NCBI GenBank assembly: GCA_023055425.1
Contig: JALGPY010000006.1
Span: 88,075,935-88,139,934 of the forward strand
Direction: 5' to 3'
DNA from: Linanthus parryae
Lineage: Eukaryota > Streptophyta > Magnoliopsida > Ericales > Polemoniaceae
DNA length: 64,000 nt
Part shown: positions 35,499-50,400 of the stretch, in pieces
How positions within the stretch are numbered: the stretch's first letter is position 1
Layout of the letters: every line of letters starts with the position of its first letter
The notes under the pieces: generated by a model
The model's database searches: none
The model's input: only the letters and a program-made list of their open reading frames with translations
Told to the model about the DNA's origin: nothing
Translations under genes and position numbers: made by a program

Positions 35499-38400
35499 AT
35501 GAGCAAGAGGCCTCCGCCAGATCCTGTTGCAGTACTAAGAGGTCATCGTGCTTCTGTCACGGATGCTTGTTTTCATCCGGATAAGAACATATTGTTCACA
35601 GGGTAGAGAATCTGTTCTCTAATCACTATTTTTTTTTAAAGTTTTTTTATTTCTCAGTGTAATGAGTTTGACAAATTAAGTGTTATGTTGCAGCGCTGCA
35701 GACGGGGAGTTGCGCATTTGGGACACGCTGCAACATCGAACTTTATCCTCATCATGGTAGTGAAATTTGATTGCTGAACTGAGCTTAGGCTCTTATTTAT
35801 TTTTTATTTTTCATTTTTGTTGCAATATGTGCCATAGTCTGGTGATTTGTTAAGACAAGTTTTGTTCACAGGGTGCATAGTGCAGCACATGGCATCATTT
35901 GTGTGGCAACTAGCCCTTCAATAGGAAAGGACAAAGTCATCAGGTTTGCGTGATCTTTAAATTTGAAATTGGTTCAAGTTGCAGAAGTTGTGTTTTACCA
36001 ACGAAGTGGAATGCTGTAATTGTTTTGCAGCCAGGGTAGAGACGGAACTGTGAAATATTGGGACATTGCAGATGGGGGTTTATCCAGGTATTTTCTATTC
36101 TGGTGAATACATTATCATGTCTTTGTGAAGGCATCACTCTCGGCAGAACTCATGTGATATACTCCACACTCATATGAATTATTTATACCACCGCTAGCTA
36201 TTCAAAATTGATTATTGCAAGGACAGGCGTAATCTACAAGTCGGAAATGGATTATTTACAATAATCCCAAGTAATTGGAGAATAATTGTTTCTCGCACTC
36301 AGTGAATCATCATACACATTCTTTTCATGAATATGTACCTTTTCTATTTCAGAACGGAAATTCAATATTTGAAAAGATGAACCGAAGACCAAAGAAGGAA
36401 TTATTATTTCGTATATGCTAGAGAATGGAAGGTATAGGCAATTGATTTTCTTGTCAGAGGCAGCTGATATTTGATAAAACTGAACGAGTTTTGTGAGCGA
36501 GGCTAACTGTTGGAAATATGTTACATGGTGCACATAGTCGTTATTCTATGCCACTTAAATAGTTATCACAAATATTAGCGCTAATCTGCGTGTTATCACA
36601 ACTTTGGTTGCACTAACGGTTCGATTTTGAAAAGGTGATGCTGTTCCATCAATTTGGAAGCTTACTGATCATGTCACCTTTACTATCAACAGGGTTCCTT
36701 CACTTACAATTCAAACAAACTCTTACCACTTTTGCAAGCTTTCAATAGTGAAGAAACCTTCTTTTCTGGGGCATGAAAAAGTTCCTGAACATGACCATGA
36801 TTCAGAGGCTAATGGAAATATTGATGTCGACAGCCCAGACAATAACAATAAAGTGGCTCAAGAGAGTCTGGTGGGAAGTTCAAGCACGCTCGAAGGTTTG
36901 TTTCTCTACCTGGTGTGTTTTCCACATTTAAGGCCTAGGCATATTTTAGTTTACTTCCGTGCTGTTTCTTACGGGATTTTTTTGGAAAGCTTCATGTTGT
37001 ACGAGAATAAGGTTAGATGAAGCCCAGGAGGGTGCATATTCCAGGTTGAATGATACTGTAGACTGGCACTTGTGAAGTAAAGATGTTTCTCAACCGGTGC
37101 TTGTTTTCTCTGGCTTTGCCTTAACGTTACAAGCTTGCCACCAACTAACAAAAGAAACAACGTCTCCTCAAAAGTTCTAGTGAATTGAGGGACTTAAAGG
37201 AGCGCCAAATTTTTAGAAATAGTTTAAGCCGGCCAAACAGCATTCTGACTAATGAACTGGATAACGAAAAAGACAGAAAATATATTGATGTTTCATGTTT
37301 GTTTCTTGTCATGAATTACGCTCTCTTGATATCACTTTCTCCCTCTATTTATCTCTCACAATTTTGCACAGTCATTCACTTTTCATTTTATCTAAGGTTT
37401 AGTATTTTATGAATTCATGTTTGTTTCTTGTCATGAATTACACTCTCTTGATATCACTTTCTCCCTCTATTTATCTCTCACAATTTTGCACAGTCATTCA
37501 CTTTTCATTTTATCTAAGGTTTAGTATTTTATGAATTTTATCTGTTTATTTGAAAGTATTTTCTAGGACTAGTTTCTGATGTGGTGATTTAAGAGCTTAG
37601 GTGCGTTCAATGGGCAACATGCCAGAAGTCTAGGTTTGTTTAATCGTTCAGATGGGTGTAAATTAAAATGGTAATTACAAACTAACCTAGACACTTAGTA
37701 GCCCATTAATATCCTTAGTAGAAGAGGTTCCAGATTGCTATTGAAATTAAAACTCAGGGTTTCGAGACTAACAATGGCCCAGTTTGGAGGTTAGCTCAAA
37801 CTGGTCAATTGTGTGTTGGCTCCCGATTTTTTGTTTGCTAAGAATTTCTATGTGAGCAGATGATGGGAATTCTGAAGGATCAAACTACATTATCATAGCT
37901 GGGGAGCAGCTTTCCCAGGTTGATATTTCCTGTCCATCAATACCTGGTTTCCTTTCTGTTTATTCTTTAAAGCTTGTCCTTTACAGGCACTGTGGTGTGA
38001 TTTTGTGCAGGTCGAGGTATGGGATCTAAAAACTGCAAAAAATGTTATACGATTGCCTCAAAATAGCTCTGGTGGATCTTCAAATCAGCCTGTAAAGCAG
38101 AGAGGTTCACGTTCATTTTTCTTTGAGCTCATTTCCGTCCATTTTACTGTTTAAGTAAAGTAGTTTACCTAAGTTTCTCATATTTTCTATTGGTTGCTGC
38201 TAGGTAAACTAACCATTACTTCATAGTCAACAATATTTGATACTTAAATATACAAAAGAATAACAAACACCTCAAGTTTCAAAATATACAGTGGTTTCCT
38301 TCAACTTCTTAAGTCTCGAAAAGATTTCTTCAGTTGATTGCTCCAGTTAGGGAAAGACTGTATTTTTTACTTTGGGAATGTATTCTCAGCCTCTTTCTGT

Positions 38401-41400
38401 TCAATGCCAAAAGCTTGTACTTTGTTCCTCAGTTGCCATTCCTTGATTCAAAGCTTTTATAGGAGCTAAAAGTTGCAGTGGAGAAGTTCTTTAAGGCTTG
38501 CCTCTTTTTCCTTTCCTTACTCTTAATCTGGCTGGCTTTATGGTAGGTTAGCTCATTTACCTCTTGATTTCCTTTCTTGTTTCTTTGTCTTCTCTTTTTC
38601 AACCAATGGTTGGTGATAGTAGTTTATTATCAATCTATCTAGCAATATGTGATTTTGTACAAGTATCTGACCAGATAAGAATTGAACAGATAGGATGATG
38701 TTACAGTTATACAGAAAATACGGAAAACACCCTCATTTTGTCTAAAGATGCATTACTCAGACCCCTTGACTAACTCTTTATTTATTGTCCCTAAAATGAC
38801 CAAAATGCCGCGCTACTCGTGCATCGACGGCAAGACCTGACCTTGAAGGGGAGGGCTACAGTTGGTGCAGATCACTTTGGTCAATTCACGAATACTTCCG
38901 GAAACGGAAGATACCCAGCGGGATCCTTCTCACTAGGTAAATCCAGAAAGTTAGTATAGTATTACAAGAAGACCATCCCTGTGATTCCAAATTCCCTTGG
39001 GCACACACACATGTACTCACTATGTTCCTAAAAAATTGGTTCACATTTCTATTTGCGGATGTCCCAAATTATTTATCAACTTACGTTTTAAAGTCTAAAG
39101 CTTCATAGTTGACAATATTGTCCTACAGTAAGGTTTCATAATGGTCCTAAAATAGAGGGATAAGGTATAGTTATTTACATGTCATCACAATATGTGAATC
39201 TGTTTGCTTTTAATACACGGCCTCTTAAAATAGTCACAATTTTTTGGAACTGAGGGAGAATTTACATGTAGAACACATTTTCACTGACTTCCACATGGTT
39301 ATCGAAAAAGGTTGCCAGGTCTTATTGATATTTCACATCTATTAATTTTGTCACACGTGCAGTTAATTCTATAGTTTGTGGCAAGAATAAAAGAACATTT
39401 ATGATTCAATAAAGCAATATAAATTAGGATGCGCGTAAGTATTCTCGAGTACCTGCGGCAGAACAACAGGCTCAAACTTCACGGCATAGTTGTCAAATCA
39501 GATTCAGACAGTCCAAGTACTTCTGTTTCACTGAATTGTGGATCGTACAGATTATTTACAATCTTTTAAAGTAAAATGAATAACTTAATCTATAACTTTG
39601 TGACGTGCGAGAATATATTATTTTTTAGACTGGTTCTAATTCAGTAAGACTCTCTAGCTGAATCAATGGTGTATCGGTCTGAATCGCAACTGGAATCATA
39701 AGAGTCGGTCTCTTGGATCAGGATTCAGCTGAATTTGGTTCCATTTAAGAATCAAGAGGAATTCACATTAATGAAGAATTAAGATCACGAATCATATGAT
39801 TCTGAAAACTGTGTTTTCAGGGTACAGAATGGAGTTTTAACATATTCTCTCATATATTATAATTTGGAATGTTTGACATCTCTTCTATATTCATTTGTCA
39901 ATGTATGCCTGCCTGCTTTACTGCATTCTGATATGTATCCTAAATATTGGGGTCTGCGTTTTTGAGAATATTAAAGGCTTGGTTTTACCTTAATTTTTAG
40001 TGTGAAACTATTAAGGTGAAGTATTTAAGGTTCTTAGTGCCATTATGCTGTACTGTCCGGTTGTGGTTGTAACACTGCATGAGAATTTCAGATTAAATGA
40101 AATGAAATGGGACTCTGTTTTGCGCTCTTGGAAAACTTTTTCTTTACTATCAAAATTAACTGATTTACTAATTGGATCTATGAAGGCTGATAATTTCCTT
40201 ATGAGTTATGAAAATGTTTGATTGACTACATTCGCAATAATTCTGATTGTCGTATTTTCATCAGGCTGCTTATATCTCTAGTTGACTGAAATCTCACCTA
40301 CTGGGTTGATTATCTTAAACTAGTATAAGCTCTATAAGACCAAATTTGAGTCTATAAAGCCAAAATGAATCATACTTGCTGAAGTTTAGTATATCCCTGC
40401 CTGTCCCAGTATGCAATTAATTTGTGGTCTTCCCACCAAACAAGGTCATTACTTCCACAGATGACTAGTGATATGTGCTCCCTTTGCTTTTCAGTGAATC
40501 AGTGGGTTCAGCTGCGAATATTATCTCCCTCATACGTCAGTACACTACTTTAACCAGCATCACATAATCCTGAAATATAACTATGTACTTCATATTTCTC
40601 ATACTTATTTTTTATATGTCTTAGTTGACTTCTAAATAGCTATATGTTTGATTCATATATCTTCTGTTTCAGGAATGTGCATGGCTGTTCAAGCTTTCTT
40701 ACCATCTGAATCTCAAGGATTCCTGAGTGTCTTATCCGGGTCAGTTAATTGTTCCAGTTATGGCAAAGAGATAACTTCATTGTCTGATGAAATACATTTT
40801 TAAATTTCAACATACATGTAGCTTAAATCATTGTCATACATACTGAATTGGTAAGCACCTGAAAAGAGATAATTCCTGTGACCTATATTCTTAATTGTAA
40901 TGATCTTGGACGCACAAATAGTTCTAGCTAGGTGCTGTAGTCGTGGTAGCACGTATCTGACTGAAATGCTCCATACGCTACCATGCCATTGCTGGATAAG
41001 TTGTAGGACAATTATGTTTTACTGAACCGACTCTCTTCAAACACTTGAGGGATATGCAGTCTTTGTTCAGCCACCTTGAAATACTTCTTATATCCATTTA
41101 ATGGCTTTGGTATTGGATATAAATGATATACCATATTTCGTGAATGGCTTGAAACGTGGGTTCTCTTTTCCATTGTTAATTACCCTTTTTGTGTGTGTAT
41201 TTCATTACCCTTGGTTGGAGTTGTAATTATTGTGACACACAAGATGTGTCCTAATGTATTATAATTATCATGGCCTTCTGTCTTGTGCCCTGACTTTTCA
41301 ACAAATCACAGTGTTGACGTGTCCGTTTCATGTCCCATGAGTTTTAAGTGATCAGTAAACAAAATATAATTAGAAAAGAATTTAACTCGTCTTTGTTCAA

Positions 41401-44400
41401 TTATCTTGTCTTTATGGATATGATGCCCCTCAGTAATGTATTCAGAGTCATCTTGCCTTTTCTTTCGAGTAGTTCATATTTTCTTTTCCCTTTCTCACTT
41501 CTTTTTTAACATTCAGTGCATTGGTTGACTTGTCACGGCATCTGAAATTGTTCCCTGACATTTAGTCTTTAACTGGTGTCTCTTTTGATGTATTTATATT
41601 GAAATATATCTTGGCTTTCTTAAAGCGCAAATGTAGTATTCTGATCCCTGATATTCTCCTTAAACCTATCACACGTGAACATGGTCTATGACACCCTTTA
41701 ATTAGACCCTCACATGTACCACAGTCAAATTGTTGGTTACCTCAATGAGTAAACATCACTATCCTTTGTTATTTAGTGCCCTGAATATAATTCTGAATCA
41801 TTGAACTGTTTTTATGTCTTCTTGTGTCCTCCATATTGGAGTAACTGTCTCGCTCGACATGTTCCCTTGGTGATACAGATACGAGGATGGTACAATGTTG
41901 TGGTGGGATTTGAGGAATCCGGAGGTTCCCTTGAGCACCATTAAGTTTCATTCGGAGCCAGGTGCCTGAAGCATGTATTCGTAATTCTTAAAGTATTGCC
42001 TTATTACAGTTTTGTAAAAATGTGTTCTCTCGTACAGTTTTAAGTCTATCTGTCGATGGATCATGCTCCGGCGGCATATCTGGAGCTGCGGATGAAAAAG
42101 TTGTGATCTTTAATCTGGCTCACTCCACGGTATGTTAATGTTTCTGCTCAAACCTCTCGGTGGAGTTGGTCAAGATCGTATGACTAGTCCAAACACTGAC
42201 ATAAGTTCACTCCTGTGCTTGCGTTTCAAAGATATTTTTTGATCGGTGGCTGGTTTATTTATGCGCTATTTTATTCACTTTGAAATTTGAGCCTGTACAA
42301 TCATACTGTATTTGTCACATCCCACTTGTGGACATCCTAATTTCTTTTCTAATACATGTTAGTTAAGCTTTTAATCTTATTAAAGGAAATTCTTAGGCTC
42401 TGCTGTGTAACCAGGAAATGCATGTCTACAATGTGGGTTTTAACATGTTTTTATTGGAAATTAGTACATGTTGGAGAAGGATTGCACATTCATCATTTTC
42501 AAATGTTTCAATGCAGAGTCAGAAAACTGTTGTACGGGTTTAAAATTAGTTACATTAACCTGTATAATAGATAGCATTATGTATAGTAAGTTAGACGTCA
42601 CTCTGTAGAAAGAAAGGAATTAACTATTATATTATTATCGTGTCAGAGCATTTAAGATAACTTATAAGACATATCCACTGAGATCCAACACCTGTAAACT
42701 GTCATTTCTATCCAAGTCCGGCAACACTAACCATTATTAGAAAGCATCCTATTTCACTGCTTAACCTCAGAGAACTCTAGCTACCCTCTTGCCATTGACT
42801 ACTTACGGCATCAGTGCCATTGGCATTGCCCATATCAAAGTTCTTGTGAGCCGGTTGTCTATACCAGGAAACTTCTCCCACGATATGTGGTTTGTTAAGT
42901 TCAGTTGTCCATCTCCAGCCAGTGATGGAGGATTGGCTAGGAGGGCGGCCCAATTTCAGCTACCTTGCCCCGTCCTGCTTTTCTATTATGGAAACCTTCA
43001 ATGTCAATCAGTTTGAGTATCAATATCCAGTATGACTCAAAAGTCAACATCATAAAACTTGTATTGAAATGCAAGTTGTATGCGGCACGGCTTCGAAGGC
43101 AGGGGTGTAACTAGGTAGGCAACACCGTTAGCACATCACTGTTAATTGATTAGAGCCCAAAGTGAAGGGACACCTTGAATGAAAGGAAGGTGCACATTCC
43201 CACTTAGCTAGTCATTGACTAGAACCCAGAATGAAGGGAAGCTTGTGGATGAATAAGCGGAAGGTGTCCATTTGATGGTGGAATTTGCTAAGAAGCATGA
43301 GTGCGGGTGAGTTCTGAGGTGCGGGTGCGGCAAGTTTCCAAAAAATGGGGTGCGGGTGTGGCGAATTTTCCCATGTGTATGTAAATTGTATTGATTGTGA
43401 GATATTCATTTACATGCAAAAACGAAAATAAATACATTAATAGTCCAAGTCATGTATAAAGCAAACACATAAATTTTACATATATAATAAACATCACATG
43501 TTCACAAGTCAAAAAGATGCCCGTTCTTTTGGTTAAATTGTAGTTCTGTTTTAGAAGACATGTAAACTAAAACTTTCAAAATGACCCTGTCGCACCCACA
43601 AAGCACCCCGGTGCGGGTGCGCGACCTCGCCGGAGCACTTGTGCTTCCTAGGGCATTTGATTGGTCGTCGGCATTTGTTATTTGCTTTGGTTAGATGAGC
43701 AACCTAGTAGAGTTCCTATTGGAACAGTCACTTCTGTTCTGGGCTTCTTCTTCTTCTCAGTGACTTGTTTAACTAAGTAAATTACTCAACTATCAGATTC
43801 ACCCATGAATTAATATCCTGTTATACAACGAAGCTCTCCCTTCATCCCAAGAAAACAAGGTACTCAACAAAATATTGCCAGTAAGCTCCACTGAACGTTA
43901 TGAAAATTAAGAATTAGGAATAAGTCTAAATATCACACAACTACAAATGAATCTCATGAAAGCTGTGTACAAGTATTCAATCTTGCTAATTTTAGACCCT
44001 GAACTGATACATAGAAATAGCATTTGGAGCAACGGCATTAGCTAGATTTGGCAATTCTGTTAAATCATAGATCTCAACTTATAGATCAAATAATTTTTTG
44101 ATTCTAGGAATATCTTATATGCTCAAGCAAAACTTCACGTTCTCAAATTGCAAAACCCTACTGTAGATCTGAGAAACTTTCAGCCCAATCTATAGTAGAC
44201 GTTCAGTTGTATCTCCGAAATATGTGATCTGACAAAGATTGTTAATCTGCACCAGCAGAATTTGTAATAAGCGAAATGTAGAAATAGCTAACAGATATGC
44301 TTTATCTGTTATACCCTCTTTGACATGGTGTTCGCCAATTCCAAGCCCTTGATAGATGCTAAACTGACCTGACCTCATAAAATCTTGTTATGCTCAAAAG

Positions 44401-47400
44401 TCACACTAGAGGGTTGGAGACTTGGGAGCAGAGTGAATGTTCTGTTGCTTATGGACTTGTTTGCTGAGGGACATTATGTTACTTTCTTCGAACTTTAGAG
44501 ACCTTGGGAAAACAGTTTTTTATGGATTCTCTGAAGGTAACATAATGACCTTTGCCTCATCTACAATTAATTTGAGATGGCGTTGTAATGTATTCAGGGC
44601 ATAGCTAAATTCAATTTTTAGAACTGTGTCCATGGTTGTAGTTAGCAGAAATTTAAGGACTGGCACGTGCCGCCTCTACTTTGACGTGACCTCACTACTG
44701 TGTCTAGCGCCCCTGGTTTTTCTTTGATCTTGACCTAGGCATCTTGAGTTCAGGTAATACTAAAAGAATAGGATACTCTGTATTATTGCCTGTTTGTCTG
44801 TTTTCGAGTTGTTTCTGTCATGTTACTAGATTTTGTTGTTGGAACTTATGTGGCGTATTATTATATTAATGGTAAATTTACTCTTAACATGAAAATTTCC
44901 TTTACAGGACAAGGTATATGGAATCATCTTATTGAATTCCCTTCATAAAATGATGGGGCGAGGTCTGCACTTGGGCCAACTCTTACGCTAAATATATTCT
45001 CTAGTAGGAACCATGTCCAAATAATGTTCAGGATTTTTTTATTAGTTCAGGATTATGAGATGAACCAGAGCTAGGATGTTAAGCGGGTAAATGAGTATTA
45101 ATGTGGCCTTACCTTCTTTTTTAGATATCACACAGATGCTAGTCATCAACATATGGAGACAGTGGATATCTATAAATGTAGTTTCGGAGTTGTGCTTTCA
45201 GCCTCTCCGGGTCTATTGATTTAGTTACCCAGTTCTTGAAATGGAGGAGAAAGGAGGGAGCAGCAGTGGGGGTCAGGGAGGAGGCCGGAGCTACCACCTT
45301 AGGCTTGCAATAGCAACACTTTTCAGTTTCATTGTCTTCCCAGTGATAGCAGTATTTGTGACATTCGTGTCACTAGTGCTGTCAAATGAGCTGTAGGTCC
45401 GCCGGCCTGGACTGGCCCGCTTCAAGGGTGAACTGTTCCGGGACCACAGTGGTCCTGAACCGGCCCTAGCCTGCACATGTAGTGGTCCGGGCTGGTTCCT
45501 GGATTTGGGAACTGCCCGCCCAGACAAGGGGAAGGACCGGAACCGGCCCAGGACCTGAAGGGTAGGTACTGTTATAACAATCATCTTAGGCCTTATCTGT
45601 TAAGAGCTTTGGTTTCCATCATATATTTCTTTTGGCTGTATATGCTGTATGTTTCCTCCTAGGTGTTTGAAGCAATCAATCTTTGTTTGATGGATTTTAT
45701 ATCAAGCTTATTTGCTTTTCCACCTTATAGGCTTGTAGCTGTTAGTTATAAGTGGATGTTCGTCATTTAGACTGTTTTTGTGGTAGAACTTGATCAGTTG
45801 AGGGCTGATAAAAGGTATCAGTTATTCAGATGAATTCTCCAGTCTGCTCGAGATTACTTTTCTCTGGTTGTTAGAGTTCACACCACATCAGTTTGTTTCA
45901 AAGATGTTTTTTTCTTTTTTGTGATAACTTGCACAAGGAGGCAGATATGGAGACTGGAGAGGCATGCTGACGTTACTATGGGGAAATGGGTATGGTTTCT
46001 TAAAATAACTCCTATTAGAGTTGGCGTTTAGTTTGGTCGAGTCAGTATTTTGACTTTGCACTTTTAGGATGTCATGTCAATCGCTCTATGCTTTGTCCAC
46101 ATGTTGCTACTGGTTGCAGTACTATGTTGTTTATAAGGGTAGTTTGTAGCAACTGGGGTATGAAACCATTTCCCAGAATAACTTCTTGACCATGTTTTTG
46201 GATAAGTATCTCCTGGGTATTAGCTTGATGCAGCATGACACATGTAAATAGGAATTATAACTTCCACTTGTAAGGTCAGTTCAGGATATTGAGTCGAGAC
46301 AGGATGACTCATTTATGGAACTCAAGGGGTGGTTTTGGGGGGGTGGGGGGGGGGTGGGGGGTTCTTAAACGTTGTAGAGAAATATAGACGACGTTTCCTC
46401 AACCTAACGTTTTAGGCTCTGTCTTCAGCAACTGGAGCTTTACAAACAAGTAATTTGACTTAAGTATCCTATGCTTTTCAAAAGTATTCCGGTTCAGGTA
46501 CATGGACTACGGTAAGAATTGGAGTTGGGGTGTAGATTACGCTGGTTTACCTTTCAATATAAATCCATATAGAGGAATAAAGTAATATCATGGAACACAA
46601 GAAGTCACTCTGGTAACCGCATATATATTCGTGTAGAGGTAGAGTATAAATTCATGGCTTACACCTTATGGAATTTGGAATTAAGTAACTGATGCTGGAG
46701 GAGCTCGATTTGAGAATGTAAGTTCAATGATATTCACTGATTTTTCACAAAAATCATCCTTGTTTCTACTTATCCATCTGTTTAGTTATTTCTTTTCAGA
46801 AGAAGGATACATGCTTACTATTTCGGATTTATTATTTAAACACCTTACTGTATTTTGTTGTTTCATAGGGTTCTTGTGTGGTTAAGAAAGAAATTAATTT
46901 AGAGCGACCTGGAACGTCGGGGACATCAATTCGACAAGATGGTAAAATTGCTGCAACTGCTTCCTGGGATCACCGGTTCGTATTTCCTATTTCTTTTCTT
47001 CTTTAACTGTAGTTGTGAATAAATGTTATTTCGACTTAGCTTCTATGAAACTTGTTTTCTAGTCTAGACTATTGATGCTTGAGATATTTTCGAAGTTATT
47101 AGCAGTTCTTCAAAGGTCTTTAGCTTATACCTGTTTGATACGATTAATCCATGATGGACTGTTGAAGTTGTGCATAGATTGTTAATAATCTCTTCCAGTT
47201 ACACAGCTGCGAACAAAAGAATCCTGACATTCTTCCCTGGGGTTTATGAACTAGTAAATGAAATAAATTCCAAATCTGGTATTAACTTGCGTAATCTTCT
47301 GTAGTCACGATAAGCCACAGATGACTTTGATGTAATGAATTTTACAAAAGACGGTTGAAATTTCGGCAGAATTGATATCTCTACTCATTTTTCCCCCAAT

Positions 47401-50400
47401 TGAAGAACACATAAATTGAAACAAAAATTCCATGATAGATGCTTACGGAGGTTTGTATCTGAAGGGGGAGATTATTGAGGATGAAGTGTTTTCCTCTAAA
47501 TTTGGAGAGGATAGGGGTGGTGGTTGGAGCTAATATGACCTTATGGTTGTAATGTTTTGAAGGGAATCGGGAGTCCTCTGGCTCTTAAGTGGTGTAATGA
47601 GTGATGTCATTTCTATTGGCAGAATGTTCCCGACTTTATTTAGCTTCCCCAACAAGAAAAAAACACCCACAATCAATGATTTTCTTGTTTAGAGTCCAGG
47701 GGGATTTTTTTCCTTCTACAGAGATTTGAATAATCAGGTAACTGAACGACTTGTGACTTGTAGTACATTCATTTATCATGTCAACTTTCACGAGGGTGAA
47801 TGTGATGTTCGGAAAGTAAACAAACATATGTTTTTGCACCTAAGCTGTTCTCTTACTACATTCTGAAGTTGTGAATAGTTCTTGTCCTTGGGTAGTTATA
47901 TGATAGTAGCTACATCTTCTGTACTGTTGGGTCGCGGACTTGAGTCGCGTGCTTACACTATAAGTTACAAAACACATGCAGTCTAACCAATTGAACCGTA
48001 AATCAGTACCTCACTGGTTCAACGTCTGGTTTGGTTTTTAAAACTATGGATTGAACCCTAAAGTCCAGATTCTAGAATAAAATTTAATCTCAATATCCAT
48101 ATCATCCAAACAGGCACCTCATAGAAGAGTGCGGGCCCTCTTCTAAACACAATTCAAAAGAAGATTCCCTTTCATAATCGATGTGACAATAGGAGACCAT
48201 TTAGAGTTCCAGCCAATACTCTTGACGCAGGTTTTTCCTTACCACAGTGGAAAGTGGAAACATAGTAAGATATAGTGATACAATCTCTATAACGAACTAC
48301 TAAAACATGAAGCTGTAAGAAAACATAGTATGTCAAAACACAGTATGACACAGTAATACGATCACTATAACAGATTACGCACCTTGTTTGATAAACTCAA
48401 CTCGAACTCCCAGATTCAGAAACAAATCTCATTGTGATCTGCTTCATTAACAACAGCCTAAAGTATAACTAATAAGCCTATTTTAACGCTTGTATATGCC
48501 CTCTCCATTGTGGCCCGCGAGAGCAAAGTACAAAGAGTCAAGCTTATAGCCGAGTACTTATAGGAGTACTAGAGTCAAGTGCAAAAGTTCATGATTGCCC
48601 TCAATACAACTCACGTATGCAGTAACCTTGAGTCGCGACTGGCTGTCTCGTCTCTCGTGTCGCGACCCACACCATCAGAATGAACGTGCATCTTCTCTCC
48701 TGTTGGGTCACTACTCACTGCCACTTGAGTTGCTACTCACTCCCACGTAAGTTGCTAAATATCTTTATATAAATATGTAATAAACATAAATAAAAATTAA
48801 CCTAAAATCTTGAATAACCCACGTATTGATCACATACACAACAACAAATTTTAGTGAGTAGGAGAAACAAAAAGCAGCACAAAATGTTACTGAAGCATCA
48901 AGCAATATATGAACCCCACCAACATTTAATTACTAGACTTTTTTTTTTTTCTATTTAATGTAGATTCAAAATATTTTAAAGAATTTATTAAGAAATAACA
49001 TATTTACTTGAAAAATGAAATATATACTCGTCTTTAAGAAGTGATGATTGATTCCCTCTAAAAAAGAAGAAGTGACGATTGATTAAATTAACAGACGTGC
49101 TAAAATGAAAATAGTTTAGTAATATTATCTCCAAGAAAGTAAGAAATTAGTAGGTATATATCATTTCGTTTGCACTTTGAAAGCAAAATAATTGCTGGTT
49201 CAGCGGTTTACCTGCAAGCCACAGAAATGTGGTGGAAGGTTCGATTTACTGAAACAGTGAATTAATGTGAATTTTCCAAAAACGTTGAGCCGTTGGGCCG
49301 GTCACATACAAACAATCTCAGCTGATGCTTTGGCTGAGATTGTTCTCTCTAAAATGGAAGAACAAAATACCACATGTAACCAATCCATTAGTGGGTCAAA
49401 GTAAACATTCAACAGATTTCTCTATGTTCAATTGATATGATGGGCCGGCTCTCTGCCCCCTTGTGGTTCTCTTTCTATTCTTCCAACTTTTTGGTACAGT
49501 TTCATTTATTTGGGAAAATGATATTCTCATTTGCTTTTCAAAATTGAGACTTCTTTTAACGCCTTTTCTAATAAATTATGTCCTAGCACCCAGCAAATAG
49601 TCAGAAGGCGGGGCATCCGTCCATGCTAAAAAGACCCTTGAATAATCTAATAGAAATCTTCCTATTCAACCAAGCCGATACAATTTAATTGTAAGCATTA
49701 ATCTGACATTGCCAAAACGGATTAAATATATTGAGGGAGCTGCTCCCGAACCCCTTTGAGAAAATATGTACTAGGTTGCCAAACATCAGGCTCCAAGGTT
49801 CCCCCAGCATCTGCTGTTATACATATAAGGAAATGGACTTCACTATGTCATCATCTCGCTTAACGGAAGAAGTACCTGAAAATTACTGTGTAAACTGTCT
49901 TAAATACTGAATACCTCTCTCTGGCCTCTCCAAGCTTTCTTTTCTTGAACCGAACAGTTTGTACTATCACGAGTAGGGATGAATATAGAGTGGGATTGGG
50001 GTTTCACATAAACCCGACACGGCTTGTAATCGGGAGAGTGAGACGTTAAATAATTTGAAAGATGCCTAATTGCACAAAGCTGTACCTCTGCTTTATTTGG
50101 GTAAGAATCGGGTACTGCTGGGGTACCACACCCGAACAAGTTTTTGACACACCCATATCTGAAGCCGCCCGAGCCCGTTTTTCAACATGCCCGATTCATA
50201 TCCGGACGGGTCGGGTTAGGGCGGACCCCGATTATTTCAACCCGAACTGCCATCCCTAGTCGCGAGTACGTTGAAACAAGACTATAAAGATTCTGCAACG
50301 TGCATAATAGAGGCTTTTCCAAGTCTCACGGTAGGGGAATCATCTTTCCTCGTTCGGATTTAGTAAAGGCCATGTGGTAACATATCAAAAAGTATTTGTT

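Noticed and set aside
44468..44550. Inverted GGACATTATGTTAC/GTAACATAATGACC pair as a small foldback element
   Set aside because: The arms are about 17 bp, there is no target duplication, and the segment is single in the window; chance is possible.
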